Part shown: positions 28,585-38,157 of the stretch, one piece after another
Numbering within the stretch: the stretch's first letter is position 1
Layout: each line of letters starts with the position of its first letter
NCBI RefSeq assembly: GCF_003206045.1
Contig: NZ_PZJM01000002.1
Location: 1,592 to 65,591, forward strand
Length of the DNA stretch: 64,000 nucleotides
Reading direction: 5' to 3'
From: Salinicola lusitanus
GTDB taxonomy: Bacteria > Pseudomonadota > Gammaproteobacteria > Pseudomonadales > Halomonadaceae
Notes under the pieces: model-generated
What the model saw: the letters and a program-made list of their open reading frames with translations, nothing else
Databases searched by the model: none
Told to the model about the DNA's origin: nothing
Translations under genes and position numbers: made by a program

Positions 28585-31106
28585 ACCGCTACCCCTATCG
28601 CATAGAGGCCATGCACTGCCAGGGATGCGTCGGCCGGATGCGTAGCGCCATCCAGGCCGAGGACGAAGATGCCGACATCAGTGGCGAACCCGACAACAAA
28701 CGCCTCGAGGTGGCCAGCAAGCTGCCGCGGGAGCGAATCGCTCGAATACTGACCGAGGCCGGCTACCCCCCAGGCGAGGAGATCCCAGGAGAAACCGTTG
28801 CCCCGACCTCGTCCGAGGCGGCCGGCGAAACGGAGTCGACGTCGAAGGTCGGGCGACAGCAACGCCTGTCGATCAGTGGAATGACCTGCGCCGGCTGCGT
28901 CAACGCCGTTCAGAAAGCGCTGTCCAGGACGCCCGGCGTGCAGCATGCCCAGGTCAACTTCGCCAGCGAGACGGCCCAGGTCAGCGGCCAGGCCACCACC
29001 GCCGACCTGATCGCCGCGGTCGAGCAGGTCGGCTACGGCGCCTCGCCGATCGAGGATCTCCGCCAGGCTGCCACCAGGCGCCAGCAGAATGCGGACCGTC
29101 AGGCACGTCGCCATGCCATCGAATCCGCCGCCAGCCTGGCGCTGGGCGTGCCGATGATGCTGGCGATGTTCGTCCATACCCCGCAACTCGTCGGCGGCGA
29201 GCGCTGGATCTGGCTAGCGCTGGGGCTTGCCACCCTCGGCGTCCTGGCGACGGCCGGGCGGCGCTTCTTCGACGGGGCGTGGAAGGCGTTTCGCCATCAT
29301 CAGGCCAACATGGATACCTTGATCGCCCTGGGCAGCGCGGCGGCCTGGCTCTACTCGATGGCCGTGATCCTGGTCCCCGATGCCATCCCCGAAGGATCGC
29401 GTCATCTCTATTTCGAAGCCTCGCTGATGATCATTGGTCTGATCGGCGTCGGGCAGACGCTGGAGCTGCGTGCGCGAGGGCGCACCAGCCAGGCGCTCTC
29501 CCGCCTGCTCGATCTGCAGTGCAGGACGGCCCGGGTGATTCGGGGTGGCGAGGAGCTCGACGTCGAGATCGATCGAGTCCAGGTCGACGATCGAATCCGG
29601 GTACGTCCCGGCGAGCGCCTCCCGGTCGATGGCAAGGTCGAGGATGGCGAGAGCTTCATCGACGAATCAATGCTCACCGGCGAGCCGGCGCCGGTTCGCA
29701 AGGCCCCGGGAGACCCGGTCAGCGCCGGCACCGTCAACGGCAACGGCGGCCTGATCTATCGCACGACCCATGTCGGTGAAGAGACCCGACTGGGCCGCAT
29801 CGTCGACCAGGTCTCCCGCGCCCAGGAGTCGCGACCGCCGATCGGCGCGCTGGCGGACAAGGTCTCGGCGATCTTCGTGCCCTGCGTGATGATCATCGCC
29901 GTGATCTCGGCGATGATCTGGCTCAATGTCGGTCCACCACCGCAACTCGTGCACATGCTGGTGGCGGCGACCACCGTGCTGATCATTGCCTGCCCTTGCG
30001 CGCTGGGCCTGGCGACGCCGATCTCGACCATGATCGGGATCGGCAAGGCCGCCGAGTACGGTGTGCTGATTCGCGACGGCGAGGCGCTGCAGACCGCCAG
30101 TCACCTGACCACGCTGGTCGTCGACAAGACCGGGACACTGACCGTCGGCAAGCCGGGCGTTACCGACAGTCGCTACTGGCAGGACGAATCCCGCAGCAAG
30201 GCCGTGGTAGCCGCCCTGGAGCGCGGTTCGGAGCATCCGCTGGCCGATGCCCTGATGACCCATGTCGGCGCTGCCACGGCTGGCCCGGCACTTCACGACT
30301 TCCGGAGCCTGACCGGCCGCGGCGTCGTCGCCACGCTGGACGATGGTAGCCAGGCCTTGCTGGGCAACGCAGCGCTGATGAGGAACCACGACATCGACCT
30401 CGCCGCCGCCGTAGCCGAGCTCGAGACGTGGCAGGCCGAGGCGACCAGCGTGGTCTATCTCGCCGTTGGCGGCCAGTTGGCGGCGCTGTTCGCGGTTCGC
30501 GACGCGCTGCGTCCGGACAGCCACCCGGCGATCGCCCGGCTGCAGCAGGAGGGGCTGAAAGTGGTGATGCTCAGCGGTGACAATCGAGCGGCTGCAGAAG
30601 CCATCGGCCGCGAAGCGGGGATCGATGACGTGCGCGCCGAACTGATGCCCGAGGACAAGCAGCGGGTGATCGCCGAGCTGCAGCAGGCCGGCGAGCGTGT
30701 CGGCATGGTCGGGGACGGTGTCAACGATGCCCCGGCGCTGGCCCAGGCCGACGTGGGCTTCGCCATCGGCCAGGGCACCGATATCGCCATCGAGAGCGCC
30801 GGCATCACGCTGATGCGGAACTCGCTGCATGGCGTCGGTGACGCCATCGCCATCAGCCGCGCGACCCTCTCCAACATCAAGCAGAACCTGTGGGGCGCGT
30901 TCGGCTACAACGCGTTGGGTATCCCGATTGCCGCCGGTATACTCTACCCGCTCACCGGACTGCTGCTGTCGCCGATGATCGCGGCGCTGGCGATGTCGCT
31001 GTCGTCGGTGACGGTGGTCAGCAACGCCAACCGACTGCGGCGGTTGCGACCCGGTGGTGCTCAACGCCACCCAATCGAGATCGACGCCAAGGAAGCGACG
31101 GCATGA
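28581..31106 (+). CDS. copA: Cu+-exporting P1B-type ATPase
   Basis: 841 aa. Two N-terminal heavy-metal domains (MHCQGC and GMTCAGC) precede about eight membrane helices. Catalytic motifs: TGEP in the actuator, the intramembrane metal site ACPCALG, DKTGT with the phosphorylated Asp, SEHPLAD and GDGVNDAP. The last two helices carry the Cu(I) signature residues (YN in GYNALGIP and the M-x-x-SS in [12 protein letters not shown]), so copper or silver is the substrate. The first metal domain is short and diverged after CQGC. Start 28581 follows AAGGAGAGATCC. Confidence 0.95.
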   Translation: MNRYPYRIEAMHCQGCVGRMRSAIQAEDEDADISGEPDNKRLEVASKLPRERIARILTEAGYPPGEEIPGETVAPTSSEAAGETESTSKVGRQQRLSISGMTCAGCVNAVQKALSRTPGVQHAQVNFASETAQVSGQATTADLIAAVEQVGYGASPIEDLRQAATRRQQNADRQARRHAIESAASLALGVPMMLAMFVHTPQLVGGERWIWLALGLATLGVLATAGRRFFDGAWKAFRHHQANMDTLIALGSAAAWLYSMAVILVPDAIPEGSRHLYFEASLMIIGLIGVGQTLELRARGRTSQALSRLLDLQCRTARVIRGGEELDVEIDRVQVDDRIRVRPGERLPVDGKVEDGESFIDESMLTGEPAPVRKAPGDPVSAGTVNGNGGLIYRTTHVGEETRLGRIVDQVSRAQESRPPIGALADKVSAIFVPCVMIIAVISAMIWLNVGPPPQLVHMLVAATTVLIIACPCALGLATPISTMIGIGKAAEYGVLIRDGEALQTASHLTTLVVDKTGTLTVGKPGVTDSRYWQDESRSKAVVAALERGSEHPLADALMTHVGAATAGPALHDFRSLTGRGVVATLDDGSQALLGNAALMRNHDIDLAAAVAELETWQAEATSVVYLAVGGQLAALFAVRDALRPDSHPAIARLQQEGLKVVMLSGDNRAAAEAIGREAGIDDVRAELMPEDKQRVIAELQQAGERVGMVGDGVNDAPALAQADVGFAIGQGTDIAIESAGITLMRNSLHGVGDAIAISRATLSNIKQNLWGAFGYNALGIPIAAGILYPLTGLLLSPMIAALAMSLSSVTVVSNANRLRRLRPGGAQRHPIEIDAKEATA

Positions 31107-31177
31107 CACTTCTGCTCAACACCCTGGGCATTGCGGTGATTCTGTTCATCGTCTGGTGGTTCTGGCTGCGCGGCTGA
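31103..31177 (+). CDS. 24-residue membrane peptide overlapping copA
   Basis: The ATG overlaps the copA stop (ATGA), and AAGGA lies upstream within copA. The product starts [10 protein letters not shown] and ends VWWFWLRG, one complete transmembrane helix with an aromatic, Trp-rich end. The IVWWFW pattern resembles the membrane anchor of cupredoxin-like proteins often found beside copper ATPases, but here nothing follows the anchor. It may be a small CopA partner or the remnant of such a protein. Translational coupling makes it likely to be expressed. Confidence 0.6.
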   Translation: MTLLLNTLGIAVILFIVWWFWLRG

Positions 31178-31216
31178 TCGCGGCCAGCCAAGGGCGAAAC
31201 CGGCAAGGAGGGAGCG

Positions 31217-31651
31217 ATGACCTCACCCCACCACGCGCCGCCGCTGGGCGGCGTCATCGAGAGCGTTCTCTACACGGCCGACATGCAGCGGGCCCGACAC
31301 TTCTTCACCCAAGTGCTCGGGCTCGAATCTCATCTCGAGGACGAGCGCTTCACCGCCTACCCCACCGGCAACACCATGCTGCTGGTGTTCCAGCAGGGCC
31401 AGACCGGCGAGACGGTCCGCCTGCCGGATGACATGGGGACCATCCCGCCCCACGACGGCGAAGGTCGCCAACACCTGGCGCTGGCGATTCCCGCCGAAAG
31501 TCTCGACGACTGGGAAGTGCATCTGGCCGCGCACGGCATCGAGATCGAAGGCCGGACACACTGGCCGAAAGGGAGCGTGAGTCTCTATTTTCGCGATCCG
31601 GACGACCACCTGCTCGAACTGGTCACGCCGGGATTGTGGCCCAACTATTGA
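31217..31651 (+). CDS. VOC-superfamily (glyoxalase/bleomycin-resistance fold) protein
   Basis: 144 aa, one VOC domain. It opens with VIESVLYTADMQRARHFFTQVLGL, the usual first beta-alpha-beta motif, then HLALAI and ends FRDPDDHLLELVTPGLW, so the His and Glu positions of a metal site are kept. Substrate unknown; relatives are glyoxalases, dioxygenases or thiol transferases. It follows the 24-residue gene by 39 bp with a strong GGAGG site, so it may be the last gene of the copper operon. Confidence 0.88.
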   Translation: MTSPHHAPPLGGVIESVLYTADMQRARHFFTQVLGLESHLEDERFTAYPTGNTMLLVFQQGQTGETVRLPDDMGTIPPHDGEGRQHLALAIPAESLDDWEVHLAAHGIEIEGRTHWPKGSVSLYFRDPDDHLLELVTPGLWPNY

Positions 31652-31690
31652 ACGCCATCGCCGATCGAAGCCGCTTTCTCGGCTGGCCCT

Positions 31691-32302
31691 TCAACTCTGA
31701 CTGACCCCGGTGTAGAGCCCCGGGCGGTGGTTGATGGTGAGAATCGCGCCCAGCACCACGGTGCCGACGATCGAGTAGAGCACGTTGGTCACCGGCAGCA
31801 CGAAGAACGCAGCCAGCATGATCAGGCCGTCCAGGCCCATCTGGACCTTTCCCGCCGGCCAGCCGTAGCGATCCTGCAGATAGACCGCGAGGATGTTGAA
31901 GCCGCCGAGGCTCCCACGATGGCGAAACAGGAACAGCACGCCCAGGCCGATCAGGCTTCCCCCCGCCAGCGCCGCGAACAGCGGCTCGACCGCGCCGATC
32001 TCCATCCAGCCCGGCAGCATCCAGGAGATCCAGGACAGCAGCGCCACCGCACCGAAGGTCTTCAACGTGAAATGGTGGCCGATGCGTCGCCAGGCCAGCC
32101 AGTAGAACGGCAGATTGACGACGAAGAAGACCGGCCCGAAGCTCCATCCGGTGACGTAGGTCACCAGCAGCGCGATCCCCGCGGTACTGCCGATCAGGAT
32201 GTGGGCGTGATGATACAGCGCCAGGCCGAGGGCGGCGCAGGACGCCCCCAGCAGAATGGCCAGCACGTCCTCGTGGGGACGGTGGCGATAGACCCGTTCC
32301 AT
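31691..32302 (-). CDS. YitT-family (DUF161) membrane protein
   Basis: 203 aa with five to six hydrophobic segments. Motifs include LIGSTAGIALLVTYVTGW, GSLGGFNILAVYLQDRYGW and the central LFRHRG, typical of the YitT/DUF161 integral-membrane family, whose function is unknown. It is convergent with the VOC gene. A TATAAT box lies about 80 bp upstream. Confidence 0.82.
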   Translation of the reverse strand: MERVYRHRPHEDVLAILLGASCAALGLALYHHAHILIGSTAGIALLVTYVTGWSFGPVFFVVNLPFYWLAWRRIGHHFTLKTFGAVALLSWISWMLPGWMEIGAVEPLFAALAGGSLIGLGVLFLFRHRGSLGGFNILAVYLQDRYGWPAGKVQMGLDGLIMLAAFFVLPVTNVLYSIVGTVVLGAILTINHRPGLYTGVSQS

Positions 32303-32688
32303 GCGGAACCCCTTGTTGTCGTTTTGCCGCCGGATAGGCAGTCGAATTCAGCGTCGGCGCTTGTGGCGCCTGCGAGGGATTATAACGGCAAGTCTACAAA
32401 GCGGACGGCAAGAAGTCAGCGGGCACCCCTTGCCCCCGATGAGCCGGGGGAATGCTGAACAGCCCGGCGAGCGGAGCAACCGGGGTGGCGCTCCGCCACA
32501 AGGCATGGGGAGTACAAGCTCGAAGCGAAGCGCAGAGAACGCCCGAGAGGCGGCCCGGTAGCGGCGAGAAACCGCGGGGTGCGAGTCAACTGAAGCCTAT
32601 GGGATATCGGTGAGGATTCCGAGCGGACCGGCGCCCCGGCACCGCACGACGCAGTGATTCACCGCGGGCGCCGAGTTCGCGCAGCCGT
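32303..32688. other. GC-rich, hairpin-rich spacer between yitT-like and recJ-like genes
   Basis: 386 bp with no credible gene. On the plus strand it has four successive perfect hairpins: 32433-32450 (CCCCCG/CGGGGG), 32485-32499 (GTGGCG/CGCCAC), 32540-32552 (CGCC/GGCG) and 32561-32575 (GCGG/CCGC with a CGAGAAA loop). It does not match 6S RNA, RNase P RNA or any common riboswitch I can recall. It could be a structured non-coding RNA or the remnant of a ribozyme or mobile element. Confidence 0.5.
32379..32384 (-). promoter_or_regulatory. Candidate -10 box for the YitT-family gene
   Basis: A perfect TATAAT on the minus strand, 77 bp before the ATG. No good -35 is seen at the standard distance, so the promoter may be weak or activator-dependent. 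Confidence 0.45.
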
Positions 32689-34509
32689 CTAGTCAGTATC
32701 TTCCCGAAGGCGCTCGGCGTGCTCGACCATTAGCTGCAACGACTCCCGCCCCTTCCAGCGGTTGCGAGAGAGCTTGAAGGCGCAGCGCACCCTGTCGCCC
32801 AACGAGATCGGCGCGGCCTCGCCGGGGTTGAGCGCGCGGAACCAGATCGCCCGGCAGACGACCGCGTCGCAGGAGAGCTCGAGCATCAGATGATTGCCCT
32901 CGGCACCCACCGCGCGCAGCTGCTCGACGACAAATTCACCCTCGAACAGCGGCGCGTCGAACTCACGCCCATATGGCGCCAGCGCTTCGAGCTCGCCCAA
33001 CGTCGGAAGGCCCAATTGCGAGGCTGCCAACGGGCCATCGGTCCAGACCACCGGGAACAGCTCCCGCTCGCCGAGCTGTTCCCGCACCGCCTGTAGGAAC
33101 GCGCGCTGGAACGTCTCCTTCTCGGCCAGAGGTACGCCCACGCCGGCAGCCCCCCGGTGCCCGCCGAAACGCGGCAGACTCGACGGCGACAGCTCATGAG
33201 CGCGCTGCAGCGCATCGCGCAGATGGAGGGCGTCGATCGAGCGCCCCGAGCCGGTCAGCATGTCCGGCGCGGTCGCCGGGGTCAGCACCAGCGTCGGCCG
33301 GCCGTAGGAGTGCACCAGCCGCGAGGCGACGATGCCCTGCACGCCGGCGTGCCCTTCCGGCAGATGGATCACCAGCGCCGGCCAGTTCTCCTCCAGCTGC
33401 GGCCTCGCCAGGGCGCGAGCGCTCTCGACCATCTCCGCCTCGAGCGCCTTGCGTGCCTGGTTGTCATCGTCGAGGACCTGCAGATGCTGACGCGCCACGC
33501 CGTCCTCCTCCGCCAGCATGAAGTGCAGCGCGGCGTAGGGATCGTCCAGGCGCGAACGGGCATTGATGCGCGGCCCCATCTGGAACGCCAGGGTCTCGGC
33601 GTCGAACGGCACGCTGTCGGCACCGAGGCGCTCGGCCATCACCCGCCAGCAGGCGGACTCCATCCGATTGATCAGCCGCAATCCGTAGGTCACCACGGCG
33701 CGATTGGCGGCACTCGCCCCCAGCGAGACACAATCGGCCACCGTGCCCAGTGCCACATAGGAGAGCCACGGCGAGAGCTTCGGCGTCGATGTCGACAGCA
33801 CGCCCTGCTCGACCAGTACCGAGCGGGTCAGCGACATCACCAGCCAGGCGACCATGCAGCCGGCAATGGTCTTGTCGGGATAGCCGCAATCGGGGCGCGT
33901 GGGGTTGATGGTGGCATAGGCAGAGGCCGGAGGCCCCTCCACCGGCAGCGCGTGGTGATCGGTCACCACCACGTCGATACCGGCTTCGCGCAGCCGGGCG
34001 ATTCGCGGCTCGTCCGAGGAGCCGCAGTCGGCGGTGATCACCAGGCTGGGGCGCGGTTTCAGCGCCAGGGTGCGCTCGACCAGCGGCAGACTGATGCCGT
34101 AGCCGTCGTTGATTCGATGGCCGATCAGGCTGTGCAGCCTTGTCGCCGGCACGCCGAACAGCTCGGTCATCGAACGCAGCATCACCACGTGCGACGTGAT
34201 GCCGTCGACATCGTAGTCGGTCAGAATGCCGATGTGCTCGCCCTCGCTCACCGCCCGGGCGATGCGCTCGGCGCCACGCCGAGCGTCGCAGAGCTGCTCG
34301 GGATGGTTGAGGTAGCGCAGTGCCGGCGCGGTCAGCGCCTCCAGCGGGCCGTCGTGGCCGTGCAGCCGCCCGGCCAGAATCCGCGCCTGAAGCTCGGAGA
34401 GCCCGGCGGCCAACCCGCGCCGATAGACCTCTTCGTCACGGGGGCGCGGCTGAATGCGGCGACGGGAATGGTCGCGAATCGGCTCCGGCGAAGTCGAGAG
34501 GAGAGACAT
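32689..34509 (-). CDS. RecJ-family (DHH/DHHA1) single-stranded DNA exonuclease, divergent
   Basis: 606 aa. DHH-domain motifs are present in altered form: TDYDVDG (canonical RecJ GDFDADG), DCGSSDEP and TDHHALP. They are followed by LSYVALGTVADCVSLGA, GPRINARSRLDDP and the DHHA1 part with GVQGIVASRLVHSYGRP and GSGRSIDALHLRDAL, PRFGGHRGAAG. All metal-binding Asp/His positions are kept, so it is probably active. The differences suggest a RecJ paralogue rather than the standard recombination nuclease. Its position after thrC matches recJ in Pseudomonas. It begins 7 bp after the GST gene. Confidence 0.85.
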   Translation of the reverse strand: MSLLSTSPEPIRDHSRRRIQPRPRDEEVYRRGLAAGLSELQARILAGRLHGHDGPLEALTAPALRYLNHPEQLCDARRGAERIARAVSEGEHIGILTDYDVDGITSHVVMLRSMTELFGVPATRLHSLIGHRINDGYGISLPLVERTLALKPRPSLVITADCGSSDEPRIARLREAGIDVVVTDHHALPVEGPPASAYATINPTRPDCGYPDKTIAGCMVAWLVMSLTRSVLVEQGVLSTSTPKLSPWLSYVALGTVADCVSLGASAANRAVVTYGLRLINRMESACWRVMAERLGADSVPFDAETLAFQMGPRINARSRLDDPYAALHFMLAEEDGVARQHLQVLDDDNQARKALEAEMVESARALARPQLEENWPALVIHLPEGHAGVQGIVASRLVHSYGRPTLVLTPATAPDMLTGSGRSIDALHLRDALQRAHELSPSSLPRFGGHRGAAGVGVPLAEKETFQRAFLQAVREQLGERELFPVVWTDGPLAASQLGLPTLGELEALAPYGREFDAPLFEGEFVVEQLRAVGAEGNHLMLELSCDAVVCRAIWFRALNPGEAAPISLGDRVRCAFKLSRNRWKGRESLQLMVEHAERLREDTD

Positions 34510-34516
34510 CTGGAAC

Positions 34517-35137
34517 TCAGGTGAGTGCGATCATGACATGCTGGCGATAGGCTGGACGCGCCTGCAGCCGCGTGTACCAGGCGGCCAGATGCGGCAGGTC
34601 GGGACGCTCGATGGCCATTTCGAACCAGGCGTAGGCGAAGCAGCCCAGCGGGATATCCCCCATCCCCCACGCCGCCCCCGATAGAAAGGGCTGTTCGGCC
34701 AAGGTTCGATCTGCCATGGCGAGTAGCGCACCGCAGCCGGCGAGTCCTTTTTCGACCGCCTTGGCGTCACGCTGCTCGGCCGGCAGGCGCACCGTGTTCC
34801 AGAACAGGTCCCGGAAGGGGGATGCCAGCGACGATGTCGTCCAGTCCATCCACTTGTCGGCGGCGGCACGCGCTGCGGGATCGTCGTCATACAGGGAGTC
34901 GCGACCATACTTGGCGCATAGATAGCGCACGATCGCGTTCGATTCCCAAAGCACGAAGTCGCCGTCCTGCAGGCACGGGATCAGACCGTTGGGATTCATG
35001 GCCCGGTAGGCGGGTTCGTCGACCATGCCATAGGCGCCGCCCGCATCGATCCGTTCGAAGGGCAGCTCCAGCTCGGCGGCACACCACAACACCTTCTTGA
35101 CGTTGGTGGAGTTCGCCCGTCCCCAGATCTTCAACAT
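34517..35137 (-). CDS. Glutathione S-transferase family protein
   Basis: 206 aa. The thioredoxin-like N-terminal domain has MLKIWGRANSTNVKKVLW, the Ser/Asn-containing active-site turn of bacterial GSTs, then NPNGLIPCLQDGDFVLWESNAIVRYL with the cis-Pro and the glutathione-binding Glu-Ser pair. The C-terminal domain is helical. Detoxification or thiol transfer is expected; substrate unknown. GGGAGAACAAGTC precedes the ATG. It is probably co-transcribed with the RecJ-like gene. Confidence 0.92.
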   Translation of the reverse strand: MLKIWGRANSTNVKKVLWCAAELELPFERIDAGGAYGMVDEPAYRAMNPNGLIPCLQDGDFVLWESNAIVRYLCAKYGRDSLYDDDPAARAAADKWMDWTTSSLASPFRDLFWNTVRLPAEQRDAKAVEKGLAGCGALLAMADRTLAEQPFLSGAAWGMGDIPLGCFAYAWFEMAIERPDLPHLAAWYTRLQARPAYRQHVMIALT

Positions 35138-35188
35138 GACTTGTTCTCCCTGCCGTCCCGTACGGCGTTTCGCGCCGTGCGCTTCGGC

Positions 35189-36577
35189 TCAGCGCCGGTT
35201 GTCGGCGACGAACGCCTGCACGGCTTTCAGCTCGGCAGGCAGTACACTGTAGCGCTCTTCGCGCTCGAGCAGGTCATCCATGTGCGGTGGCAGCGGCACC
35301 CCGGAGAATCCCGCCTTGACCACGGCCTCGGCGAACTTGGCCGGATGCGCGGTCGCCAGCGTGATCATCGGCGTCACGGCATCGGCACGTGCACGCTCCG
35401 CCGCCCGGTAACCGGTGGCGGTATGCGGATCGAGCAGCTCCTTGGTGCGATGGTGCGCGTCGCGAATCGCCTCGAGGATGGTGTCGTCGTCGACGCTGAA
35501 GCTCGAGAACTTCTCGCGCAGCCTGGCCAGTGGCGCGTCAGCCAGCACGGCCGGCTCCTGCTGGAAGCGTTCGAGGAGCTCGCGCACGGCGTCGCCGTCG
35601 CGGTCATAGGCATCGAACAGCAACCGTTCGAAATTCGACGACACCACGATATCCATGGAGGGCGCCAGCGTCGCCGCCAGTTCACGCTTGGAGAAGTCGT
35701 TGTCGGCGAGCGTACGGTGGAGAATGTCGTTGGCGTTGGTGGCGATGATGAACTGCTTCACCGGCAGGCCCATCCGACTCGCCATGTAGCCGGCGAAGAG
35801 GTTGCCGAAGTTGGCCGAGGGCACGCAGAAGCTCACCTCGCGATGCGGTGCCCCGAGCGCCACGCCGGCAGCCACGTAGTAGACGATCTGGGCCATGATT
35901 CGCGCCCAGTTGATCGAGTTGACCGCCACCAGCCGCTCGCCGTCGAGGAAGGCCTGGTCGGCGAAGCTCGCCTTGACCATCGCCTGGGCGTCGTCGAAGT
36001 TGCCCTCGATGGCGATGTTGAAGACGTTGTCCGCGAGTACCGTGGTCATCTGGCGTCGCTGCACCTCGGAGACCCGGTTGTGCGGATGCAGGATGAAGAT
36101 ATCGAGATGGTCGCAGTGACGACAGCCCTCGATCGCCGCCGAGCCGGTATCGCCGGAGGTGGCGCCCATGATCACCGCACGCTCGCCACGCTTGGCCAGG
36201 AAGTGATCGAGGATGCGCCCTAAAAGTTGCAGCGCGACATCCTTGAACGCCAGGGTCGGTCCATGGAACAGCTCGAGCAGGAAGTGGTTGGCGTCGAGCT
36301 GATTGAGCGGCACCACCGCCTCGTGGCTGAACGTCGAGTAGGCATCGTGGACCAGACCGCGGAAGGTCTCGTCGTCGATCTCGCCGCCGACGAACGGCTT
36401 CATTACCCGGAAGGCGATCTCGGCATAGGAGAGCCCGGCCATGGAGGCGAGCTCTTCATGGGACAGTTGCGGCACCGTTTCCGGTACATAGAGCCCGCCG
36501 TCCACCGCCATGCCGGTCAGCACCACTTCCTCGAAATTCAGCGCCGGCGCCTGGCCGCGCGTACTGATATAACGCAT
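35189..36577 (-). CDS. thrC: Threonine synthase
   Basis: 462 aa, PLP-dependent. It converts O-phosphohomoserine to threonine. MRYISTRGQAPALNFEEVVLTG is the usual N-terminus (position only; it begins at the ATG), the PLP lysine lies in GPTLAFKDVALQL, and the phosphate loop is ATSGDTGSAA. It sits downstream of hom on the same strand, so the two form a threonine-pathway pair. Ribosome site GGAG lies eight bases upstream. Confidence 0.97.
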   Translation of the reverse strand: MRYISTRGQAPALNFEEVVLTGMAVDGGLYVPETVPQLSHEELASMAGLSYAEIAFRVMKPFVGGEIDDETFRGLVHDAYSTFSHEAVVPLNQLDANHFLLELFHGPTLAFKDVALQLLGRILDHFLAKRGERAVIMGATSGDTGSAAIEGCRHCDHLDIFILHPHNRVSEVQRRQMTTVLADNVFNIAIEGNFDDAQAMVKASFADQAFLDGERLVAVNSINWARIMAQIVYYVAAGVALGAPHREVSFCVPSANFGNLFAGYMASRMGLPVKQFIIATNANDILHRTLADNDFSKRELAATLAPSMDIVVSSNFERLLFDAYDRDGDAVRELLERFQQEPAVLADAPLARLREKFSSFSVDDDTILEAIRDAHHRTKELLDPHTATGYRAAERARADAVTPMITLATAHPAKFAEAVVKAGFSGVPLPPHMDDLLEREERYSVLPAELKAVQAFVADNRR

Positions 36578-36594
36578 GTTTCACTCCGTGAGTG

Positions 36595-36662
36595 GCGAGC
36601 TTCGAGCTGCGAGTCTCGAGCTGATATTGACCGAGGCCCGCGGCTCGTAGCTTGTGGCTGCG
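36595..36662. repeat. Imperfect GAGCT-rich repeat between hom and thrC
   Basis: The 86-bp spacer holds degenerate copies of CGAGCTTCGAGCTGCGAG and its near-complement (CGGCTCGTAGCTTGTGGCTG). Such self-complementary GAGCT arrays may fold in mRNA. Imperfect and short. Confidence 0.45.
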
Positions 36663-36663
36663 A

Positions 36664-37980
36664 TTATTCCTGCTCGTCCAGCGACTCGACGCGGATCCGC
36701 GTCACCGGTCCGGCGATGTCGGCCAGCGATTCCAACTGACGGATCGCCTCGTTCATGTGCTTCTCGCGGGTCCGGTGGGTCAGCAGGATGATCGGCACCA
36801 GTTCGCCTTCGGTGGCTTCCTTCTGGATGATCGCCTCGATCGAGATACCCTGCTCGGCGAGGATCGTCGCCACCCGGGCCAGCACGCCGGGGCGATCCAC
36901 CGCCAGCAACCTCAGATAGTACGCCGTGACGATCTCTTCCATCGGCAGGATCGGCAGCGCGTTGGCCTCGTCGTTGACGCCGCTGAAGGCAAGGTAGGGC
37001 ACCCGGTAGCTGTGGGCGGTGGCGATGTTGCGGGCCACGTCGAGCAGATCGGCAACGACCGCCGAGGCGGTGGGCTCGGCGCCGGCGCCGGCGCCGTAGT
37101 AGAGCGTCGGCCCCACGGCGTCGCCCATCACAGCGATGGCGTTCTTGACCCCGTGCACATTGGCCAGCAGCCGCTCCTTGGGAATCAACGTCGGGTGTAC
37201 GCGCAGCTCGACGCCGTTGTCGCCACGCCGGGTGATGCCCAGATGCTTGATGGTGTAGCCCAGGTTATCGGCCTGCTCGACGTCTTCGGCAGTGATCCGC
37301 GCGATGCCCTCGGTGTAGGCGCGATCGAACTGCAACGGCACACCGTAGGCGATGGAGGCGAGAATCGTCAGCTTGTGGGCGGCGTCGATACCTTCGACGT
37401 CGAAGGTCGGGTCGGCCTCGGCATAGCCCAGTGCCTGGGCTTCGGCGAGGACGTCCTCGAACGCCCGCCCTTCGTCGCGCATATGGGTCAGGATGTAGTT
37501 GCCGGTACCGTTGATGATGCCGGCAAGCCACTGGATACGGTTGGCGCCGAGACCTTCGCGCAGCGACTTGATCACCGGAATGCCGCCGGCCACGGCCGCT
37601 TCGAAAGCGACGATTACCCCCTTCTTGTGGGCCGCGTGAAAGATCTCGTTGCCGTGGACGGCGATCAGCGCCTTGTTGGCGGTGACCACGTGCTTGCCGT
37701 GCTCGATCGCCGTCATCACCAGCTCTCGGGCGACGTCGTAGCCGCCGATGAGTTCGACCAGCACATCGATATCGGGATTGCGCGCGACCTCGAAGATGTC
37801 ACGCGTCACCTTGACCCCGGAAGTGTCGCAGTCGGGATTGTCATGACGTGCACCCACCTGCTCGATGACGATGGGACGCCCCGCGCGCCGGGCGATCTCG
37901 TCGGCGTTGCGCGTCAGAACGTCGAAGGTGCCACCGCCCACGGTGCCCAGCCCGCAGATACCCACTCTCACCGGATCCAA
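36664..37980 (-). CDS. hom: Homoserine dehydrogenase
   Basis: 438 aa. It reduces aspartate semialdehyde to homoserine with NAD(P)H. N-terminal Rossmann motif GICGLGTVGGG, catalytic region GIINGTGNYILTHM, and a C-terminal ACT domain (about residues 350-430, LRLLAVDRPGVLARVATIL) that usually binds threonine for feedback control. It starts at a TTG with GGGGAG upstream; the GTG at codon 4 lacks a nearby ribosome site. thrC follows after 86 bp. Confidence 0.97.
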   Translation of the reverse strand: MDPVRVGICGLGTVGGGTFDVLTRNADEIARRAGRPIVIEQVGARHDNPDCDTSGVKVTRDIFEVARNPDIDVLVELIGGYDVARELVMTAIEHGKHVVTANKALIAVHGNEIFHAAHKKGVIVAFEAAVAGGIPVIKSLREGLGANRIQWLAGIINGTGNYILTHMRDEGRAFEDVLAEAQALGYAEADPTFDVEGIDAAHKLTILASIAYGVPLQFDRAYTEGIARITAEDVEQADNLGYTIKHLGITRRGDNGVELRVHPTLIPKERLLANVHGVKNAIAVMGDAVGPTLYYGAGAGAEPTASAVVADLLDVARNIATAHSYRVPYLAFSGVNDEANALPILPMEEIVTAYYLRLLAVDRPGVLARVATILAEQGISIEAIIQKEATEGELVPIILLTHRTREKHMNEAIRQLESLADIAGPVTRIRVESLDEQE

Positions 37981-38157
37981 GATGTCGCTCTCCCCTGCTC
38001 GATTGTACTGGTCGCCTCACCCCACGGAGCGGTGACCGCGGTCGCGGCACCTGTCCTTTGTCGAACGGATTTCATCCACAAAGCGCCCTGAAGGGCGGTC
38101 ACGGTAGAAAGCCCAGCCCCCCTTGTCAAGCCGACTCGAGGGGATTCACGCCAGGCG

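Noticed and set aside
32403-32600. 6S RNA, RNase P RNA or group II intron in the hairpin-rich spacer
   Set aside because: A TGGCGCTCCGC string recalls 6S RNA, but the rest does not match, no domain V was found, and gene context is wrong. Left as unexplained.
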